Shown piece after piece: positions 7,454 to 16,283 of a DNA stretch of 64,000 nt. The first letter of the stretch is position 1; each line of letters begins with the position of its first letter. The translations under genes were made by a program, and so were the position numbers. The DNA lies in NCBI RefSeq assembly GCF_900604345.1, contig NZ_LR026983.1, positions 1,798,001 through 1,862,000 on the forward strand, given 5' to 3'. Source of the stretch: Maliibacterium massiliense (GTDB taxonomy: Bacteria; Bacillota; Clostridia; Christensenellales; Maliibacteriaceae). Under the pieces are notes generated by a model, which saw only the letters and a list, made by a program, of their open reading frames with translations, searched no databases and had not been told where the DNA came from.

Positions 7454-9436
7454 ATGCAAGGATTTTTGCCTATGTCGCCAGAGGAAATGCACGACCTGGG
7501 ATGGGATAGGCCGGATTTCTGCCTGGTGACAGGGGACGCCTATATCGATCACCCCAGCTTCGGCGCGGCGATCATCGGCCGCGCGCTGGAGGCGCAGGGC
7601 TTTCAGGTGGTGGTGATCGCCCAGCCGGACTGGCGGACATTGGTGGATTTTCAGCGCTTTGGCCGGCCGCGGCTGGGCTTTCTTGTGACCAGCGGCAATA
7701 TCGATTCCATGGTGTGCCACTACAGCGTGGGGGGCAGGCGGCGCAAAAGCGACGCCTACACCCCGGGCGGACGCATGGGCAAACGGCCGGATCGGGCCAC
7801 CATTGTCTACTGCAACCAAATCCGCAAGGCGTACCGGCGCATGCCTATCATCATCGGGGGCATCGAGGCCAGCCTGCGTCGCTTTGCCCACTACGACTAC
7901 TGGGATAATACGGTGCGCCGCTCCATCCTGGTCGATAGCGGCGCGGACCTGCTCGTCTACGGCATGGCGGAGCGCAGCGTTGTGGAGGTGGCCCGCCGCA
8001 TGCACGCGGGCGAGCGGCTGCGGGATATCCGCGACGTGCCGGGCACGGCGTACCTGGCCGAGACGCTGGAGGGGGTAGAGGCGCAGCAGATCGACAGTTT
8101 TGAAACGGTCAAGCAGGACAAGCGCGCCTACGCGCGCGCGTTCCTTGACCAGCAGCGCGAGACGGACGGATTGCGGGGCAGGCGCCTGGCGCAGCCGCAC
8201 GGGGCGGCGTTTGTGGTGGTCAACCCGCCCGCGCCCCCCTTGAGCACGGCGCAGCTGGACGCAAGCTACGATCTGCCCTACATGCGCGCGCCCCACCCCA
8301 GCTATAAGGAGCACATTCCGGCGATGGACGAGGTGTCGTTCTCCATTACCTCCTGCCGGGGCTGCTACGGCGGCTGCTCCTTCTGCGCGCTGACGTACCA
8401 CCAGGGCCGCACGGTGCAGGCGCGCTCCCACGCCTCCATCCTGCGCGAGGCGCGCCAGATGACGCAGATGCCCGGCTTTAAGGGGTATATCCACGATGTA
8501 GGCGGCCCCACTGCCAACTTTCGCCAGCCCGCGTGCAAAGCGCAGTTGAAGCGCGGCGTGTGCGCGGACAGGGCCTGCCTGTGGCCGCGCTGCCCCAAGC
8601 TGGAGGTGACCCACAGCGATTACCGCGCGCTGCTGGCGGAACTGCGCAAGGTGCCGGGGGTCAAAAAGGTGTTTGTGCGCTCGGGCCTGCGGTTTGACTA
8701 TATCATGTACGATAAGGATGCGGGGTTTCTGCGGGATTTGGTGCAGCACCACATCTCTGGCCAGCTGAAGGTGGCGCCCGAGCACGTGGACGATACCGTG
8801 CTGCACTATATGGGTAAACCGCCGCGGGAGGTTTACGATCGTTTCCTGCAGCGCTACCGCGCGCTCAACGCGCAGATGGGCAGGGAACAGTACATCGTGC
8901 CCTATTTCATGTCCTCCCACCCGGGCAGCGACCTGAACGCCGCCATTGCGCTGGCCTGTTACATGAAGGAAACAGGCCAGCGCCCCGAGCAGGTGCAGGA
9001 CTTTTATCCCACGCCGGGCACGCTTTCCACCACCATGTTTTACACCGGACTGGATCCGCGCGACGGTAAGCCGGTCTACGTGCCGCGCGATCCGCACGAA
9101 AAGCGGCTGCAGCGGGCGCTGCTGCAGTTTTATATGCCTGAGAACGCCCCGCTGGTGCGCGAGGCGCTGCGCAGGGCGGCGCGCGACGATCTGATCGGCA
9201 GCGGCAAACGCTGTCTGGTGCCCGCGCAAGGGGCGGCCGGCCCGCGGCGCGCCTGTGGCGATAAGCGCCGCGCCGGCGCGCATGCGCAAAAGCAGCCGCG
9301 CCAGACGCAGGGCGCGCAGGCTGCTTGGGCAGCGGGGAAGCGCGCGCCAAAGGCGCAGGATGCGCGCGCAGGCAAGCAGACCGGCAAGCGGCAGGACGGG
9401 CGCACAGGCAGGGCGCGCCCTGCCAGGCACAAGTGA
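7454..9436 (+). CDS. YgiQ family radical SAM protein
   Basis: A 660-residue protein. The N-terminal YgiQ domain starts MQGFLPMSPEEMHDLGWD and contains TGDAYIDHPSFGAAIIGR. The radical SAM core carries the cluster motif CYGGCSFC (CxxxCxxC) near residue 305. GIEASLRRFAHYDYWDN is a typical family stretch. The last 75 residues are a low-complexity Lys/Arg/Ala/Gln tail. The biochemical role of YgiQ proteins is unknown; a radical reaction using S-adenosylmethionine and a 4Fe-4S cluster is expected. The start at 7454 matches the family N-terminus; a longer frame upstream would cover the sortase promoter region. Confidence 0.88.
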   Translation: MQGFLPMSPEEMHDLGWDRPDFCLVTGDAYIDHPSFGAAIIGRALEAQGFQVVVIAQPDWRTLVDFQRFGRPRLGFLVTSGNIDSMVCHYSVGGRRRKSDAYTPGGRMGKRPDRATIVYCNQIRKAYRRMPIIIGGIEASLRRFAHYDYWDNTVRRSILVDSGADLLVYGMAERSVVEVARRMHAGERLRDIRDVPGTAYLAETLEGVEAQQIDSFETVKQDKRAYARAFLDQQRETDGLRGRRLAQPHGAAFVVVNPPAPPLSTAQLDASYDLPYMRAPHPSYKEHIPAMDEVSFSITSCRGCYGGCSFCALTYHQGRTVQARSHASILREARQMTQMPGFKGYIHDVGGPTANFRQPACKAQLKRGVCADRACLWPRCPKLEVTHSDYRALLAELRKVPGVKKVFVRSGLRFDYIMYDKDAGFLRDLVQHHISGQLKVAPEHVDDTVLHYMGKPPREVYDRFLQRYRALNAQMGREQYIVPYFMSSHPGSDLNAAIALACYMKETGQRPEQVQDFYPTPGTLSTTMFYTGLDPRDGKPVYVPRDPHEKRLQRALLQFYMPENAPLVREALRRAARDDLIGSGKRCLVPAQGAAGPRRACGDKRRAGAHAQKQPRQTQGAQAAWAAGKRAPKAQDARAGKQTGKRQDGRTGRARPARHK

Positions 9437-9511
9437 CGCACCATCATAGGAAAAAGTACATAGAAACGCGCACAAAAAGCACGTATAAGCTTTGAAGGAG
9501 GTACCAATAGC

Positions 9512-10240
9512 ATGCGTATGGATCTGACAGGAAAGCGCGCGCTCATCACGGGCGCGGGCAGCGGCATTGGCAAGGGCATTGCGCTTTCGCTGGCGCGCGA
9601 GGGGGTGGATATGGTGATCTGCGGCCGCAACGAGGCCAAGCTGCAGACCACCGCAGGGGAGGCGCAGGGCACAGGCCGCGTCATCGTTTGCGCGGGTGAC
9701 CTGCTGCAGGAGCGCTACATCCAGCGCGCAGTGGCCATGGCCGAGCAGGAACTTGGTGGGTTGGACTTTCTCATCAACAACGCGGGGCTGGTGCAGAACA
9801 TGCCCTTTGAAGGAATTCCCACCGACCTGTTTGACACGGTGATGGCCACCAATGTGCGCGCGCCGTTTCTCATGTGCAAACACGCGCTGGAGGCGCTCAA
9901 GGCGTCCGGACTGGGCACCATCGTCAACATCTGTTCGGTGGTGGCGCACAAGGGCTATCCCAACCAGGCTGCCTACGCGGCCTCCAAGCACGCGCTCTAC
10001 GGCCTGTCCAAAACGATGGCCAACGAGCTCTATCAAGAGAACGTGCGCGTGCATGTCATCTGCCCGGGCGGCGTGTGCACCGAGATGGTGCGCCTTGCCC
10101 GCCCTGACCTGGATACCTCGGAGCTGATGGTACCGGAGGATATCGCGGACATTGTACTGTACTTTTTGCAGCACAGGAACACCAACGGCGTGGTGGACGA
10201 GGTGAGCATCCACCGCCCCGGCAAGGCGCCCTTTGCGTAA
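9512..10240 (+). CDS. Short-chain dehydrogenase/reductase
   Basis: A 242-residue SDR oxidoreductase. The nucleotide-binding motif is TGAGSGIGKG (residues 13-22), the structural NNAG follows at about 88, a Ser occurs in NICSVVAH, and the catalytic YAASK is at about 155. CPGGVCTEM is the usual loop after the active site. The NAD(P) preference and substrate are not readable from these motifs. AAGGAGGT lies 9 bases before the ATG. The gene stands alone between YgiQ and a convergent operon, and ends at a bidirectional terminator. Confidence 0.82.
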   Translation: MRMDLTGKRALITGAGSGIGKGIALSLAREGVDMVICGRNEAKLQTTAGEAQGTGRVIVCAGDLLQERYIQRAVAMAEQELGGLDFLINNAGLVQNMPFEGIPTDLFDTVMATNVRAPFLMCKHALEALKASGLGTIVNICSVVAHKGYPNQAAYAASKHALYGLSKTMANELYQENVRVHVICPGGVCTEMVRLARPDLDTSELMVPEDIADIVLYFLQHRNTNGVVDEVSIHRPGKAPFA

Positions 10241-10250
10241 AGAAAGCAAT

Positions 10251-10296
10251 AAAAACGCGCGCATATCCAAATACAGGATGTGCGCGCCATTTTTAT
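10251..10296. terminator. Bidirectional terminator
   Basis: Stem GCGCGCATATCC (10257-10268) with GGATGTGCGCGC (10276-10287), one G-U pair. AAAAA lies to the left and ATTTTTAT to the right, so it serves both the SDR and the convergent membrane-protein gene. Confidence 0.75.
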
Positions 10297-10308
10297 GCTT
10301 TTATTAGT

Positions 10309-10776
10309 TTACCCGGGCTGCTTTGCGGATCCAGTGCCCCTGCGCAGGCGGGCCCAGGGCACAAACAGCAGCGGAGCCAGGCACGACAGCGCCACGTACC
10401 AGATGCTGGGCGTCCAGGTGAGAAACAGCAGCGCCTGGTGCACGCTCAGATACATGCGCAGGGGTATAAACATCCACAGCAGCACGGCGGGGTAGCTGCC
10501 GCCGGCGAGAAAGAGCTGCTCCACCAGCACCATCGCTACCGCGTAGGCGACCACCAGTCCGGCGGATTTGGCGGTGTCCCCCCAGGTCATATCTCGAAAG
10601 AAGAGGATGCCACACAGCACGTAGAGCGCCGCTGAGCAGAGGAGCATCACCCAGATCAGCGGGGTTGTGCTGCCGCCCTGGCGGCCCAAGGTGTAGGCGG
10701 CGACGGTCTCGATGACGGTCAGCAGGATGCCCGTGCCCAGCGAGACGAGGGGCACGCGCAGCAGTTTGTTTTTCAT
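10309..10776 (-). CDS. Small membrane protein, unknown family
   Basis: A 155-residue hydrophobic protein with four or five predicted membrane helices (for example VSLGTGILLTVIETVAAYTL, VMLLCSAALYVLCGILFF and AVAMVLVEQLFLAGG). The C-terminus is short and basic. I do not recognise a family. It starts 12 bases after galE with a GGAGG-type site, so it is the second gene of a galE operon. A role at the envelope is only suggested by location and topology. Confidence 0.6.
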   Translation of the reverse strand: MKNKLLRVPLVSLGTGILLTVIETVAAYTLGRQGGSTTPLIWVMLLCSAALYVLCGILFFRDMTWGDTAKSAGLVVAYAVAMVLVEQLFLAGGSYPAVLLWMFIPLRMYLSVHQALLFLTWTPSIWYVALSCLAPLLFVPWARLRRGTGSAKQPG

Positions 10777-10788
10777 AAAGCGCCTCCT

Positions 10789-11811
10789 TTAGGCAGACGG
10801 CGCCCCGCCAGGCGCAAGCTGCGCCTGGGTAAAGCGCCAGGCATCGCGCACCATGTCCTGTAGCGTGCGCGTGGCCTGCCAGTGCAGCACCGCGCGCGAC
10901 TTGGCGGGGTCTGCGCAGTACACGGGCACGTCGCCCGGCCGCCGCGGCGCGATGCGGTAGGGGATGCTGATGCCGTTGGCCTGCTCAAAGGCGCGCACGA
11001 TGTCCAACACGCTGTAGCCCGTGCCCGTGCCCAGGTTGAAGGCGTCCACACACGCGTGGTGCATCACCCACTCCAGCGCCCTGAGGTGCCCCTCTGCCAA
11101 GTCCATCACGTGGATGTAATCGCGCACGCCCGTGCCGTCGGGCGTGTCGTAATCGTCCCCGAAGACGTTGAGATGAGGCAGCTTGCCGCAGGCCACCTGG
11201 TTGATGTAGGGCATCAGGTTGTTGGGGATGCCGCTGGGGTCTTCCCCCAGCAGACCGCTTTCATGCGCGCCGATGGGGTTGAAGTAGCGCAGCAGCGCCC
11301 CGGAAAACGCGGGGTTTGCCACGTGCACATCGCGCAGGATGCGCTCGATCATCACCTTGGTCTCGCCGTAGGGGTTGTAGGTGCGAAGCGGCGCGGTTTC
11401 GGGCGTGGGGGTGACGTCCGGTATGCCGTAGACCGTGGCCGAGGAGCTGAACACGATGCGCGCGCAGCCGCAGCGCGCCATGGCCTCCAGCAGCACCAGC
11501 GTGCCGGTGACATTGTTGTGGTAGTAGCGCACGGGCTGGGCCACCGATTCGCCCACCGCCTTGAGGCCGGCAAAGTGAATCACCGCCTGGATATCGTGCG
11601 CGGCAAATACGCCCGCGACCCCACGCGCGTCCAGCAGGTCTACCTGATGGAAGGCGGGGCGTTTGCCCGTGATGCGGGCAATGGCGTCGATCGCCTCTGG
11701 CTTGCTGTTGAATAGGTTATCGAGCACCACCACGTCGTAGCCCGCCTCCAGCAGCGCCACGCAGGTGTGCGCGCCGATAAAGCCCGCGCCCCCCGTTACA
11801 AGAACAGTCAT
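10789..11811 (-). CDS. galE: UDP-glucose 4-epimerase
   Basis: A 340-residue extended SDR enzyme that interconverts UDP-glucose and UDP-galactose. It shows the NAD-binding TGGAGFIGAHT at the N-terminus, VIHFAGLKAVGES, the catalytic Ser region VFSSSATVYG and the YxxxK pair in YNPYGETK. The substrate-binding LRYFNPIGAHESG and FNLGTGTGYSVL also match GalE. I chose ATG 11811, where GAGGT lies 5 bases upstream, over an earlier in-frame start. It supplies galactose-containing precursors for surface polymers. A small membrane protein follows in the same unit. Confidence 0.93.
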   Translation of the reverse strand: MTVLVTGGAGFIGAHTCVALLEAGYDVVVLDNLFNSKPEAIDAIARITGKRPAFHQVDLLDARGVAGVFAAHDIQAVIHFAGLKAVGESVAQPVRYYHNNVTGTLVLLEAMARCGCARIVFSSSATVYGIPDVTPTPETAPLRTYNPYGETKVMIERILRDVHVANPAFSGALLRYFNPIGAHESGLLGEDPSGIPNNLMPYINQVACGKLPHLNVFGDDYDTPDGTGVRDYIHVMDLAEGHLRALEWVMHHACVDAFNLGTGTGYSVLDIVRAFEQANGISIPYRIAPRRPGDVPVYCADPAKSRAVLHWQATRTLQDMVRDAWRFTQAQLAPGGAPSA

Positions 11812-11837
11812 ACATACCTCACAATCGTTTCGTACCA

Positions 11838-11900
11838 TTTTTTGAAGAAAGCGCCGCCCGCAACCCTTTGAGGAACCCCCAATCGAGAAGCGGGCGGCGC
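11838..11900 (-). terminator. Terminator between the SDR gene and galE
   Basis: An 11-bp perfect inverted repeat, GCGCCGCCCGC (11851-11861) and GCGGGCGGCGC (11890-11900), with a 28-base loop. On the minus strand it is followed by TTTCTTCAAAAAA, a modest T-tract. Confidence 0.55.
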
Positions 11901-11920
11901 CCAGTGAAGCTACTGCTATT

Positions 11921-12691
11921 TTACCGCTCCAGATAGCCGCCGTCTACCGGGATGATTGCGCCGCTGATATAGTCCGACGCGCGCGAGGAGAGGAACACCG
12001 CGATGTACTTCATATCGTCCGGCGTGCCCCAGCGGCCCGCGGGGATGCGCTTGGTGATCTCCTCATAGCGCACGGGGTTGTTCTCCGGGCGCAGGCCGAT
12101 GTTCATATCGGTATCCATGTAGCCGGGCGCCACCGCGTTGACATGCACGCCGCGGCCTACCCACTCGTTGCTCAGCGCCTTGGTCAGCTGCGCCACGCCG
12201 CCCTTGCTGGCCGCGTAGGCAGGCACGGTAAACCCGCCGAAGTAGCTGAGCATGGAGGCCACGTTGACGATCTTGCCGTAGCCCTGTCTGAGCATCAGGC
12301 GGCCCGCCAGCTGGCACATCTGGAAGACGGCGTTTAGGTTGACCTCCAGCACGTCGTCCCATTCCTCCACGGGGAACGCCTCGCTGGGATGGCGCGCCTG
12401 GGTGCCCGCGCCGTTGATGAGGATATCCACGCCGCCGCCAAGGTACTCCACCGCCTGGCTGAAGGCGTCGTTTAAATCCTCGCGGATGCGCAGGTCCGCC
12501 ACGATCGCGTAAGCGGGCGCATCGGGCGTAGAGAGCGCGCTTGCGGCCTCCTGCACCTTATCCTGCTTATCGATGAGCACCAGCGTGGCGCCTGCCTCGT
12601 GCAGGCCTGTGGCCATGCCCAGGCTCAAGCCGCCGGCGGCGCCGGTGACGATCGCGCGTTTGCCGCTGAGATCAAAGGGATTGGGATTCAT
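11921..12691 (-). CDS. SDR oxidoreductase, KduD/gluconate dehydrogenase-like
   Basis: A 256-residue SDR. It starts NPFDLSGKRAIVTGAAGG with the cofactor motif TGAAGGLSLG, then INGAGTQARHPSEAF, an active-site Ser in VASMLSYFGG and the catalytic YAASKGG. The C-terminal FLSSRASDYISGAIIPVDGG is the standard SDR end. FDLSGK plus the R-x-P loop resembles 2-deoxy-D-gluconate 3-dehydrogenase and gluconate 5-dehydrogenase. The substrate is therefore probably a sugar acid, but this is not proven. AGGAGGT sits before ATG 12691. No sugar-acid pathway genes are adjacent. Confidence 0.8.
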   Translation of the reverse strand: MNPNPFDLSGKRAIVTGAAGGLSLGMATGLHEAGATLVLIDKQDKVQEAASALSTPDAPAYAIVADLRIREDLNDAFSQAVEYLGGGVDILINGAGTQARHPSEAFPVEEWDDVLEVNLNAVFQMCQLAGRLMLRQGYGKIVNVASMLSYFGGFTVPAYAASKGGVAQLTKALSNEWVGRGVHVNAVAPGYMDTDMNIGLRPENNPVRYEEITKRIPAGRWGTPDDMKYIAVFLSSRASDYISGAIIPVDGGYLER

Positions 12692-12875
12692 AAGCAATGG
12701 ACCTCCTTTTTGTTTGGGTGAAACACAGCTGCCTCCGGCCAACATTTGAGGAAATGCCCCGCCATTGGAAAAACGAACGCCGGCGGCGATGATGTGAAAG
12801 GGAACGGCGATGCGCCGCATCAAAAAATTCTTAGCTTTATTATAGCGCAATTACCGGCGGGGGGCCATGTTTTTG

Positions 12876-12904
12876 CGTAAAAAAATACCCGCGTCCCCGC
12901 GGGT
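12876..12904 (-). terminator. Terminator of the gene at 12918-13307
   Basis: ACCCGCG (12887-12893) pairs with CGCGGGT (12898-12904). On the minus strand it is followed by ATTTTTTTACG. Confidence 0.8.
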
Positions 12905-12917
12905 GGAGCGCGCCGCC

Positions 12918-13307
12918 TCAGATGTCCTGCACGGGGCGCTTGTGCTCGATCAGCGAAAGCCCCTCTTTGGGCACCAGCATATAAAAATACCCCTCTTCGC
13001 CGCGCTGCATGCCCAGCGCGCGCGCAACGCGCCCATCCTGCGTGCGCACCAGCACCTGGCGGGCAGTCTCGCGCAGTGCCTCCAGCTCAAAGCCGCGGTA
13101 CAGGGCCGTGGTCTGGATGAAAAACAGGCGGGTGATTTGCGCGGCCTCCACCACGCAGACAAAGACCCCCTTGACGCTTTGGGAGGGCACGAACTCCGGC
13201 GTCAGGCGCCGGACGTAGCGCGTCACCAGCTTGTAGCGCCCATCCTGCTGGCGCGTGGCTTTATATTCGTGGCGTTTGTAGAGCGCGTAAAGCCCCCGGC
13301 GAATCAT
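12918..13307 (-). CDS. Hypothetical protein
   Basis: This 129-residue, soluble, basic protein starts MIRRGLYALYKRHEYKATRQ and has alternating strand-like segments (VKGVFVCVVEAAQI, YFYMLVPKEGLSLIEHK). It has no signal peptide, membrane helix or recognised motif. The start at 13307 is supported by GAGGTG 8 bases upstream; a longer frame begins in the intergenic region and lacks a ribosome site. It has its own terminator. The 334-base gap to the next gene (13308-13641) holds only a candidate promoter. I cannot assign a function. Confidence 0.6.
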   Translation of the reverse strand: MIRRGLYALYKRHEYKATRQQDGRYKLVTRYVRRLTPEFVPSQSVKGVFVCVVEAAQITRLFFIQTTALYRGFELEALRETARQVLVRTQDGRVARALGMQRGEEGYFYMLVPKEGLSLIEHKRPVQDI

Positions 13308-13518
13308 GGCAAACACCTCACTTTGGTCTGTAGCGACAAGGAAACGGGGTCGCGGATGATCGATATTTTCAGTATAGCGGGTTCTGCCTGCGGTGAAAAG
13401 GGGCAGTTTCCCAATACGCGCATGCAATCGTTTGCGCGAAATAGCGGTATCGTACACGAAAAGGGAGAAAAAACCATGTAAACGGCGGGAAAACGCGCGG
13501 TTTTTCCTATCGCGGGCA

Positions 13519-13547
13519 TTGCGCGCACGGGGGCAAACTGATAAACT
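13519..13547 (+). promoter_or_regulatory. Candidate promoter of the exonuclease gene
   Basis: TTGCGC (13519-13524), 17-bp spacer, TAAACT (13542-13547). The rest of the interval 13308-13518 shows nothing else I can support. Confidence 0.4.
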
Positions 13548-13641
13548 AACATGGGAAGATTTGAGGATCATGCGTCCATGACGCGGGGCAGCTCGCGCGC
13601 GGGGAGGCATCGATTCGGTTTGAAGGATTGGAGATACCTGT

Positions 13642-14475
13642 ATGACCTATATTGTGATGGACCTGGAGTGGAATCAGAAAAACAGGTCACGTCGCAAGCG
13701 CAAGGCGGTTAACGAGATCATTGAATTTGGCGCGGTTAAGTATGACGGCTGCCAGCGCAAGATCGATACCTTCCACGCGGTGGTGCGCCCGGCGATCTAC
13801 CAGGGCATGCACCCCACTGTGGAGCGGATCGTGCAGCTGGACGGCGAGCAGCTGCGCCATGGCGAGACGTTTCAAGAGGTGATGACGCGCTTTGCCGCCT
13901 GGTGCGGGGAGGACTTTGCGCTGCTGTCTTGGGGCAACGAGGACGCCGTGATTTTGATGGAAAACCTGGCGTATTACGCGCTTGAAGTGGGCTTTGTGGA
14001 CAGATATTTCAACCTGCAGCAGCTGTTCTCGCAGCAGCTGGAGGTGGACGGCCGCGCACAACGCGGCCTGCGCGCCGCCTGCGAAATGCTGCAGATCGAG
14101 GTATCGGAGTCCTTCCACAGCGCGCTCTATGACGCGCTCTGCGCCGGTGAGATCTTCACCCACATCGATCTTGCGCGGGCGCAGGCGGAAAACAGCGGCG
14201 CGTTCATCCTGCCCAAGCGCCAGCAGGAGGCCATGTTTCTGCGCTATCTAACGGCGATGAAGCAGTGGTACGGCGTGCGCGCAGGCGCGCTGAGCTGCCC
14301 CGCGTGCGGGGCGCGCACCAAGCAGGTGGTAGACTGGTTTGCCCTCTCGGGCGGACGGGCGATGGTGATCGCGCGCTGCGGCGCGCACGGCTATTTCAGC
14401 TGCGTGATGCCTTGGAGCACGCGCCCGCGCGTCACGGGGCGCGGCGCGCAGGCGGGCAAGGGAACCTTTGCATGA
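13642..14475 (+). CDS. DnaQ-like 3'-5' exonuclease (KapD/ERI-1-like)
   Basis: A 277-residue protein of the DEDD exonuclease superfamily. ExoI is YIVMDLEWNQ at the N-terminus (Asp and Glu metal ligands), then EIIEFGAV; ExoII is LLSWGNEDAVIL around residue 95; ExoIII is FHSALYDALCAGEIF around 155 (His and Asp). That order fits the DEDDh class, which trims RNA or DNA 3' ends. The C-terminal 70 residues carry CPACG and a further CGAHGYFSC, possibly a zinc site. It appears to be a single-gene unit 85 bases before the PfkB gene. The nucleic-acid substrate is unknown. Confidence 0.82.
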   Translation: MTYIVMDLEWNQKNRSRRKRKAVNEIIEFGAVKYDGCQRKIDTFHAVVRPAIYQGMHPTVERIVQLDGEQLRHGETFQEVMTRFAAWCGEDFALLSWGNEDAVILMENLAYYALEVGFVDRYFNLQQLFSQQLEVDGRAQRGLRAACEMLQIEVSESFHSALYDALCAGEIFTHIDLARAQAENSGAFILPKRQQEAMFLRYLTAMKQWYGVRAGALSCPACGARTKQVVDWFALSGGRAMVIARCGAHGYFSCVMPWSTRPRVTGRGAQAGKGTFA

Positions 14476-14560
14476 CAAAACGGGCCGCACGAAGCACTTT
14501 TGCGGCGCGTTTGGGGCATATATTTCACAATAATACAAGGATAAGGGGAGTAAAAAACGT

Positions 14561-15520
14561 ATGGCAGGCAAGGTATTGGCAGTAGGCAACGGCACGGTCG
14601 ACCTTCTCATCAAACCGCTCAACGAGCTGGATTTCGAGGTCGATTCCCATCAGGTGGACGAGTTTATGATGAGTAACGGCGGCGACACCATGAACGTCGC
14701 CATCAACATGACCCGCCAGGGCGTGGACGTGGACTACGTCTGCCGCGTGGCGGACGACAGCTTCGGCCAGTTCCTCTACGATAAGCTGGTGGCCGAGGGC
14801 GTGGGCATGAAGTATGTCAAGCAGATCCCCAACTCCGTGGGTTCCGTCACGCTGGTGGCCATCAACAGCGAGGGCGACCGTACCTTCATCGGCCGGCGCG
14901 GCGTCAACATCACCGTGTGCCTGGACGATGTGCCCATGGATAAGCTGGGCGAGTACAAGGTGCTCATTGAGAACAACTACAACTGCAACCCCCCGCTGGT
15001 GGGCGAGCCTACCGAGCGGATGTTCGCCGAGGCGCAGAAGCAGGGCTGCATGACCGCCATGGACATGGCGTGGGACCGCTCCGGCCGCTGGCTGGAGACC
15101 CTGCGCGGGCCCTTTAAGTACATGGACTATTTTATGCCCAGCTACAAGGAGGCGCGCATGATCGCCGGTTGCGACGAGCCGGATAAGATGGCGGAGATGA
15201 TGCTGGATGCGGGCGTGAAAAACGTGGTGATCAAGCTGGGACCTTCGGGCTGCTATTTCCGCAACGCGCATGAGGAATTTACCGTGCCCGCCTTTGAAGT
15301 GCCCACCGTGGATACCACCGGCGCGGGCGACTCGTTCGTATCGGGCTTTTTGACCGGCGTGGTCAACGGCTGGGATCATCGGGAGTGCTGCCGCTTCGGC
15401 GCGGGCCTGGCCGCGATGTGCGTGCAGTTTATCGGCACCACCACCGGCACCCCGGGCATGGCGGAGGTGCAGGCCTTCATGAAAACGGCAAAGATCAAAA
15501 AGAGCGACAAGATGGCGTAA
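14561..15520 (+). CDS. PfkB family carbohydrate kinase
   Basis: A 319-residue ribokinase-fold kinase. NGGDTMNVAINMTRQG near residue 45 is the PfkB signature 1 region. VVIKLGPSGCYF and DTTGAGDSFVSGFL around 245 hold the anion hole and the catalytic Asp (GAGD). Family members phosphorylate ribose, fructose, 2-keto-3-deoxygluconate, tagatose-6-P or nucleosides; the sequence does not decide among them. A GGGGAG ribosome site precedes the ATG. A very strong terminator follows, so it is probably monocistronic. Confidence 0.87.
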   Translation: MAGKVLAVGNGTVDLLIKPLNELDFEVDSHQVDEFMMSNGGDTMNVAINMTRQGVDVDYVCRVADDSFGQFLYDKLVAEGVGMKYVKQIPNSVGSVTLVAINSEGDRTFIGRRGVNITVCLDDVPMDKLGEYKVLIENNYNCNPPLVGEPTERMFAEAQKQGCMTAMDMAWDRSGRWLETLRGPFKYMDYFMPSYKEARMIAGCDEPDKMAEMMLDAGVKNVVIKLGPSGCYFRNAHEEFTVPAFEVPTVDTTGAGDSFVSGFLTGVVNGWDHRECCRFGAGLAAMCVQFIGTTTGTPGMAEVQAFMKTAKIKKSDKMA

Positions 15521-15562
15521 CCGCCGCCTAAGGGGCCAGGGCGCGCCCAATCAAGCGCCTGT

Positions 15563-15607
15563 GCGTTTCGCAAAAGGGGAAAACCCCCTTTTGCGAAACG
15601 CTTTTTT
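15563..15607 (+). terminator. Strong intrinsic terminator of the PfkB gene
   Basis: A 17-bp perfect stem, arms 15563-15579 and 15585-15601, with a 5-base loop, followed directly by TTTTTT (15602-15607). Confidence 0.93.
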
Positions 15608-15643
15608 GTGCGCAGAAAATGCCGCCACAGAGCCGTTTGCGGT

Positions 15644-15673
15644 GCATACCCCCGCCGGGCGCTGCATACCCAT
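15644..15673 (+). promoter_or_regulatory. Candidate sigma-E-type promoter of spoIIID
   Basis: GCATA (15644-15648) and, 16 bases later, CATACCCAT (15665-15673). This resembles the sporulation sigma-E pattern of an ATA-type -35 and a CATAnnnT -10, with an imperfect -10. Known biology supports it: spoIIID is a mother-cell gene transcribed by sigma-E in Bacillus. Confidence 0.35.
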
Positions 15674-15705
15674 GTACAAAGCATCAAGTAGCGGGGGGCG
15701 AGGTC

Positions 15706-15960
15706 TTGAACGACTATATCGAAGAGCGTGTGCTCAAAACAGCGGCTTATATCATCGAGCAGGGAGCCACGGTGCGCGACGCCGCCAAGGTATTCTGCGT
15801 GAGCAAATCCACCGTACATAAGGATGTCGCAGAGCGCCTGGCGCGCATCAATCCCACCATGGCCGCGCAGGCCAAAAAGGTGCTCGCCTACAACAAGGCG
15901 GAGCGCCATATCCGCGGCGGCATGGCGACCCAGCGCAAATATAAGCATCCCCAGATGTGA
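15706..15960 (+). CDS. spoIIID: Sporulation transcription factor SpoIIID
   Basis: A protein of 84 residues. After a TTG start it reads NDYIEERVLKTAAYIIEQGA, then the helix-turn-helix TVRDAAKVFCVSKSTVHKDV, and the basic C-terminal region ending RGGMATQRKYKHPQ. Length and sequence match SpoIIID, the mother-cell regulator that activates and represses genes between sigma-E and sigma-K stages. I chose the TTG at 15706 because GAGG lies just upstream and the family N-terminus begins there. The neighbouring mbl gene gives the same order as in Bacillus subtilis. A possible sigma-E promoter precedes it. Confidence 0.93.
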   Translation: MNDYIEERVLKTAAYIIEQGATVRDAAKVFCVSKSTVHKDVAERLARINPTMAAQAKKVLAYNKAERHIRGGMATQRKYKHPQM

Positions 15961-16057
15961 GCCTGGGCTTTGGAGGCGGAGGCAGAGCGCGCTTTGCCCG
16001 GGGAAAAGAGGTTCGGCCGCTGGCGCGCAGTGTTTTGCACCGGCGCGCGCGGAGGGC

Positions 16058-16127
16058 GGCCGCGCAAGGCGCACCGGCCAGGCGCGCCTTAGCCCACGGC
16101 TTTTATGCCGCGCGGCCTCTTTTTTTG
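16058..16127 (+). terminator. Terminator of spoIIID
   Basis: GGCCGCGC (16058-16065) pairs with GCGCGGCC (16110-16117) around a long structured loop and is followed by TCTTTTTTTT. Together with the promoter at 16179 this fills the 323-base interval 15961-16283. Confidence 0.6.
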
Positions 16128-16178
16128 CGCCTGCGATCGCCCTATCCTGACAAAAAAATGCGAAAAGGGCTTTTGGCA

Positions 16179-16208
16179 TTGCCTGTCCTCGCACATATGC
16201 GCTATAAT
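16179..16208 (+). promoter_or_regulatory. Promoter of mbl
   Basis: -35 TTGCCT (16179-16184), 18-bp spacer, -10 TATAAT (16203-16208). It lies 75 bases before the start codon. Confidence 0.65.
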
Positions 16209-16283
16209 AAACATGTTCACCTATTTGACGGTGGGCCATGATCAATCAAACGACGCTTTGTGCTAAAGGAGCTTATACATACG

